Shown here piece after piece: positions 61,501 through 64,000 of a stretch of DNA of 64,000 nt. A model generated the notes under the pieces. The model was not told where the DNA came from, made no database searches, and saw only the letters and a program-made list of their open reading frames with translations. The DNA comes from Chryseobacterium gambrini. Its GTDB lineage: Bacteria; Bacteroidota; Bacteroidia; Flavobacteriales; Weeksellaceae. The stretch spans positions 102,320-166,319 of the forward strand of contig NZ_FTOV01000011.1 in assembly GCF_900156825.1 (NCBI RefSeq), given 5' to 3'. How positions within the stretch are numbered: position 1 is the first letter of the stretch; each line of letters opens with the position of its first letter. The position numbers were made by a program, and so were the translations under genes.

Positions 61501-62218
61501 CTTAACTAATGATGCATTCGATCATGGGATTTTAAATGGAAAAAAAGTTTTTGATAATCTAATACTGAATAATGTCAGTAATTTTTTATTCAGAGCTCTT
61601 AATACAACTCCGTCTTATCTTCTCTCCGATTATAATACAAGAACCTATGATGTGAAAACAGTCATCCTTGATAATAAAACACAACCACTCTCAGGGAATA
61701 AAGATGTATATGTCTATAGCAAATATTCTGTAGATATGAAGCCTGGTTTTTCTGTTTCATCTTCTTCAGGAGTAGAGTTTCATGCTATACCTCAACAAGT
61801 ATTTCCGAATGATCTACCTAGTTGTTCACTTACGTTTGAGGATATGCTTAATCCTCAACTAACAGAGATACCAAGTGAATTAATATATATGAAACAAGGA
61901 AATCCTAATTTAAAGGATAAGCCATACTATGGAGAAATTGTTCTTAATGATTCTAGTTTAAATCGTGAGATTATTATAGACCGTGAAGTAAAATTATATC
62001 CAAATCCAACTAAGGACATATTAAATATAGATTTTAATGGAAGAAATTTCAAAACATTAGAAGTTTATTCTATTGATGCCAAGAAAATAATAACCAAAGA
62101 TGTATCAACCATAAATTTTGTTGAAATAAATCTCTCAGCATATCCTTCGGGTATTTACATGGTTAATTTAATAGATGTAAATGGTAAGATATATCCTAAT
62201 AAGGTTATAAAAAAATGA
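58589..62218 (+). CDS. Large secreted serine protease with T9SS sorting domain
   Basis: 1209 residues. Signal peptide MKVMKYLIIAFLFCLNFVKS, a propeptide-like region to about 205, then a trypsin-fold domain with His in YFLTAAHCIGYE, Asp in FNVNDYALLKLNG and Ser in VEKGSSGSPLFN, similar to lysyl-endopeptidase-type proteases of Bacteroidota. A long beta-rich middle of unknown role follows (about 510-1080), then a PGFSVSSSSGVEFHAIP segment and the sorting domain (VKLYPNPTKDILNIDF ... YPSGIYMVNLIDVNGK). It would be exported by SprA. Confidence 0.83.
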   Translation: MKVMKYLIIAFLFCLNFVKSQVGDSGYPFLFEKLSLQNRMPREEYINASHDIVPLSQLKENIKTFEIQGFNNQQITTEVSQLNDKEYINQNIYGKVFKQEIDISDDSNRIEYDGRYYYLYKITSSEAKALQIYFKKYLLTQDSKLFFYADNGFILGEFNNKNNPSGQDQGLEFGIQPIPGNTFYIELSYPVGSTDKPVLIADKIIHSFTEFYGGAYGTAGNCHKNIACDNGSSTDRFRNIKSVGLMLYPIYQSGTNTHNYSASCSGNLMNNTAQNGEPYFLTAAHCIGYEAANSNANWSNELITLFNYEALTCASNGSNAPYQLSNNSVLGCTLLTQSSFNVNDYALLKLNGSANALAQYRVCYAGWDNNPNAYSVNPTNSYGVHHPQGDTKKISYVNSIYPVMGYNSTVLSGSFGYYSMGLSQNSQGNFLQNSWRSGIVEKGSSGSPLFNSFDRLVGSLSVGPDPSKFNCDAPNIYNSTGPTFYTYYSRFSNNYYTMSPWLNPNGANVQSIGPYCPNNSLLIGSPAPPITVVFPPTNPPTGTTWEEEPVDLNGERVHPSNTWGKKIYLNQNAPQQPDNKYYFYQSVIPNNKNIFAVSENLYQLFYPNVLNNLSNLKLWGIYKIIDCNKLKYIKPAQITMKNPGSIGVLNDTYLVDVVGITENRVHILVQETRYLNPGFNTTSELQSYKIVNNELVFESYLTLFYNQQNKVFFNNYYSFDNGHLILNKSNSLYSCFYNEQNGVWTMNSTPISYGVSPSVKIIGSKVFVQPYGQNKLDIYNLASNSPSINLQSSLSNIFLSNPSGVSIFEKASNQYNVIYRKGDTYNAVYEMMQLNLSNNSATHLVMPLDFKNVPYSGAYRTDFIMRGNEIIKLNKMAWASNPGGEYPNYQYINFKTDTNGNWLKDKVNYFKWSEMGGFNNQYIISNDLVYGNTSYGIRRVFSIREVDYLAHPYTMYDNSTVYSAAYHRPKNLTNDAFDHGILNGKKVFDNLILNNVSNFLFRALNTTPSYLLSDYNTRTYDVKTVILDNKTQPLSGNKDVYVYSKYSVDMKPGFSVSSSSGVEFHAIPQQVFPNDLPSCSLTFEDMLNPQLTEIPSELIYMKQGNPNLKDKPYYGEIVLNDSSLNREIIIDREVKLYPNPTKDILNIDFNGRNFKTLEVYSIDAKKIITKDVSTINFVEINLSAYPSGIYMVNLIDVNGKIYPNKVIKK

Positions 62219-62229
62219 TAGTTTTATAA

Positions 62230-62259
62230 AAGAAATCGCTGCTATAGCAGCGATTTCTT
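62230..62259 (+). terminator. Perfect 13-base hairpin after protease gene
   Basis: AAGAAATCGCTGC and GCAGCGATTTCTT arms with loop TATA. It closes the inserted two-gene unit. The T tract is weak. Confidence 0.75.
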
Positions 62260-62297
62260 ATTTTGGTTCAAAATTTAAAGAAGATCATTATGAAAGC

Positions 62298-62328
62298 TTT
62301 GAACCTTCTGGAATTTTGAATACATTTG
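62298..62328 (+). promoter_or_regulatory. gcvH promoter, second copy of the duplicated promoter
   Basis: TTTGAACCTTCTGGAATTTT at 62298-62317 and TACATTTG at 62321-62328 (TTG-N19-TAnnTTTG), 20 bases before gcvH. It repeats 57439-57458 exactly. Confidence 0.82.
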
Positions 62329-62347
62329 TACAAATAAAAAATTAAAA

Positions 62348-62725
62348 ATGAACACACCATCAGAATTAAAGTACACGAAAGATCACGAATGGATCAAGAT
62401 TGAAGGAAATGTTGCTACAATCGGTATTACAGACTTCGCACAGGGAGAACTGGGAGATATCGTTTATGTAGATGTAGACACTGTAGATGATGATCTTGAA
62501 GGAGGTGCCGTTTTCGGAAGTGTAGAAGCTGTAAAAACAGTTTCAGATCTATTCTTGCCTATCTCAGGAAAAGTGATCGAATTCAACTCAGAATTGGAAG
62601 ACCAGCCGGAATTGTTAAATTCAGATCCTTATGGAAACGGATGGATCATCAAATTAGAAGTTGCTGAAGGTGCAGATCATTCAGAATTACTTTCTGCGGA
62701 AGAATATCAGGCAATCATTGGATAA
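62348..62725 (+). CDS. gcvH: Glycine cleavage system H protein
   Basis: 125 residues. HEWIKIEGNVATIGITDFAQ and GELGDIVYVDVD at the N-terminus, and the lipoylated Lys in FGSVEAVKTVSDLFLPISG (about residue 64). It carries the aminomethyl group between the glycine cleavage enzymes. Complete. In relatives I recall gcvH close to sprA, which fits the view that the two genes between them are an insertion. Confidence 0.95.
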   Translation: MNTPSELKYTKDHEWIKIEGNVATIGITDFAQGELGDIVYVDVDTVDDDLEGGAVFGSVEAVKTVSDLFLPISGKVIEFNSELEDQPELLNSDPYGNGWIIKLEVAEGADHSELLSAEEYQAIIG

Positions 62726-63077
62726 GATTTCAAAAATATTCAGTAAGATATTGCCCATTTATTGGGCATTTCTTACTTATATGCTTCTCAGACCGGGAGA
62801 AGAAAACCATGAGTATTGGTTCATGTTCAGCGGTATTGACAAGATTTTGCATCTAAGCATTTTTGCGGCATTAGGTTTCTTTTTCATTGCCGCTTTTCCA
62901 AAAATCAGATTTTACTATTTCATCCAGATCATTCTGCTGTATGCATTTCTTACCGAGATCCTTCAGGAAGAAATGGGATTGGGAAGATCAATGGAAACCT
63001 TAGATATCGTTGCCGATACTGTAGGCTGTCTCATCGGATACTATATATATAAGTTCTTGGAAAAACGATTTCTTTAA
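62718..63077 (+). CDS. VanZ-like membrane protein
   Basis: 119 residues from TTG 62718, overlapping the gcvH end by eight bases. No ATG is available before the first membrane helix. The segment FSKILPIYWAFLTYMLLRPG, then FSGIDKILHLSIFAALGFFF and ETLDIVADTVGCLIGYYIYK give the usual VanZ four-helix layout with the DK..H motif. Function in this group is unknown; VanZ is linked to low-level glycopeptide resistance elsewhere. Confidence 0.82.
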   Translation: MDKISKIFSKILPIYWAFLTYMLLRPGEENHEYWFMFSGIDKILHLSIFAALGFFFIAAFPKIRFYYFIQIILLYAFLTEILQEEMGLGRSMETLDIVADTVGCLIGYYIYKFLEKRFL

Positions 63078-63186
63078 TTGCGAAAAAATTTTTCAGTGGT
63101 CATGAAGGGGACCAAAGCGACGAAGCAATATCAAAAAAATATCATCTTCATTTTAAAAATTCTTCCTCATTAATAAACTTTCTTTT

Positions 63187-63286
63187 ACAAGGAGCTATTT
63201 CCCGCTATCCACTTTATCTTTTGGGTTACGGGCTCCGCTTCGCTCCGCCCGCAACCCAAAAGGATGCCGTTTCTATCGGGGCTAGG
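63187..63286. repeat. GC-rich dispersed intergenic repeat with hairpin
   Basis: It starts ACAAGGAGCTATTTCCCGCT and ends GGGGCTAGG. The core CTTTTGGGTT (63218-63227) and AACCCAAAAG (63253-63262) is a perfect inverted repeat around a GC-rich centre (GGGCTCCGCTTCGCTCCGCC). I recognise this as a recurrent element of flavobacterial genomes. Its GC content stands out from the flanks. Confidence 0.65.
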
Positions 63287-63651
63287 AATTTCAGAAGCCT
63301 TACTAAGATACCGGCAGACTTTCATTTGTAGGTGCATAAAGAGATACTAATCTTACATCGGATTTTTAAATACATATATAGCAAAGAAAAAAAACTGTCT
63401 AAAAGCCATTAATTGAATATTTCAGAATTTTGTTTCTAAATCTTCAGTGTATATTCTTAATGACATTCTGGATACATTCTCTTTTTCATTTATAGATAAT
63501 CTCCTTGCTTTCTCAATAAACTCTCTCCTCTCCAACACTTCCCCTCAAGCCCATCCATTTTTCTCTCAAATCCACGAAACTCCGGTTCAAAATCCAATCT
63601 TTCCACTCCTTATCCAATGTTTTCACGGAGTAAAAAACTTTAATCGAGTAA

Positions 63652-63719
63652 TGTGGAAAACTATGGATAACCATTTAAAATCAAATAAACCAGTGTTTTA
63701 GGATTCAAAGTTACCCACA
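63652..63719. other. Cluster of DnaA-box-like nonamers
   Basis: TGTGGAAAA (63652-63660), TATGGATAA (63662-63670) and TTACCCACA (63711-63719) each differ from the DnaA box TTATCCACA or its complement by one base. All three lie within 70 AT-rich bases. This could be an origin-related site or chance. Confidence 0.3.
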
Positions 63720-63755
63720 ATAAGCATTCTAGTGTAAATATTATGTTAAATATAT

Positions 63756-63787
63756 TTGGAAGAGCGGGCTTAAAGTCTCTATCTTTG
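63756..63787 (+). promoter_or_regulatory. Strong promoter P1 toward window end
   Basis: TTG at 63756-63758 and TATCTTTG at 63780-63787 with 21 bases between. The transcript would begin GGCACTGAAAAACGAAAGAG or nearby and has no start codon with a long frame. Confidence 0.6.
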
Positions 63788-63949
63788 CGGCACTGAAAAA
63801 CGAAAGAGGATCAGTAAGCGGAGACGAGCTTTTAGATAAGCGATATACTTTAATAAAAACGCCTGGATAATACTTTTATAAGGTATTAAAAGGATACGGA
63901 TCGGAGATATTTTATTTTAAATTAATTTAGAAAAAACTTAAAATAAAAC

Positions 63950-63979
63950 TTGCTCAGAATAAAAAGATTTGTATCTTTG
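63950..63979 (+). promoter_or_regulatory. Strong promoter P2 at window end
   Basis: TTG at 63950-63952 and TATCTTTG at 63972-63979, 19 bases apart: a full consensus match. With P1 it forms a tandem arrangement typical of rRNA or tRNA operons. The gene itself is outside the window. Confidence 0.65.
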
Positions 63980-64000
63980 CAGTCCCTAAACGGGGAAGCG

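Larger units (their letters stand above)
63078..64000. other. Gene-poor 0.9-kb region at window end
   Basis: I see no gene that I can support. It holds a dispersed GC-rich repeat (63187-63286), an unconvincing 84-codon frame from a GTG at 63447, three DnaA-box-like sites (63652-63719), and two strong promoters pointing right (63756 and 63950). The layout fits the leader of a stable RNA operon starting just after the window, but no rRNA or tRNA sequence is reached. Confidence 0.6.

Noticed and set aside
63447..63701. 84-codon frame starting at a GTG
   Set aside because: Low-complexity Ser/Phe/Leu-rich translation with no start context and no recognisable segment. It lies in a gene-poor region with DnaA-like sites and promoters.
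63780..64000. Start of a 16S rRNA gene inside the window
   Set aside because: No recognisable 16S 5' sequence (such as AGAGTTTGATC) is reached; only promoter and leader are visible.
1..64000. Insertion sequences or transposase genes
   Set aside because: No transposase or integrase frame was found on either strand; mobile traits are limited to short repeats and the sprA-gcvH insertion.

Overview
The window reads as a chromosome segment of a Chryseobacterium-type flavobacterium (Bacteroidota). The grounds are an AT-rich genome, near-consensus TTG-N19-TAnnTTTG promoters with A-rich leaders and no Shine-Dalgarno, several type IX secretion (T9SS) sorting domains, SprA, and many small leader peptides beginning MKNLKKL(S/T)R.

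Layout. 1-8404: the distal phenylacetate (paa) operon, paaD(partial)-paaG-paaH-[small genes]-paaI-paaJ-paaY-paaZ, with AATTTGAAAAT inverted-repeat arrays in four of its gaps. 8405-12803: one orphan leader peptide, a DUF4241 gene broken by an internal stop, a SMUG2-like glycosylase, and a leftward operon of two tail-collar proteins plus a T9SS-sorted protein. 12804-19316: an enoyl-CoA hydratase, then a membrane-gene cluster with a winged-helix regulator, a metallophosphoesterase, a COQ4 homologue and a large polytopic protein; two ACTTTG-N5-CAAAGT palindromes mark it. 19485-30600: lipoproteins, FKBP, dtd, an XRE regulator facing a modular lipoprotein, greA, a HIT protein, clpX, T9SS/TlpA-type secreted proteins and a tRNA with anticodon CAT.

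30610-38601 is the most distinctive region: a leftward peptide-export island. Three cassettes follow one another, each made of a conserved 5' hairpin element, three Cys-rich double-glycine-type peptides, an intercistronic hairpin and one machinery gene. The machinery genes are a VKOR-DsbA oxidase, a C39 peptidase-ABC exporter and an HlyD adaptor. Divergent from the island is a TPR-histidine kinase with its response regulator (38679-41182).

41183-49051: a possible small RNA, a DUF3810 protein, a sugar transporter, an acyltransferase, a GtrA protein, an N-acetylglucosamine kinase-like protein and malic enzyme. 49305-63077: a further leader peptide, ruvA, sprA, then a two-gene insertion (tail-fibre-like protein and T9SS-sorted serine protease) lying between a duplicated gcvH promoter, followed by gcvH and a VanZ-like gene. 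The last 0.9 kb has a dispersed repeat, DnaA-box-like sites and two strong promoters pointing out of the window.

The main observation is a short element found five times, always 18-27 nt before a start codon: NNGC-(12-nt loop G..ATCCGAAAA)-GCNN, an A-rich spacer, then AGAGTAGGAA. The third stem pair is T-A, A-T, C-G, A-T and G-C in the five copies, so pairing is kept while sequence changes, as in a structured RNA. It precedes all three peptide cassettes, the orphan peptide at 8564 and the tail-collar operon, and so links peptide export to tail-collar proteins in one apparent regulon. I do not recognise it as a known RNA class.
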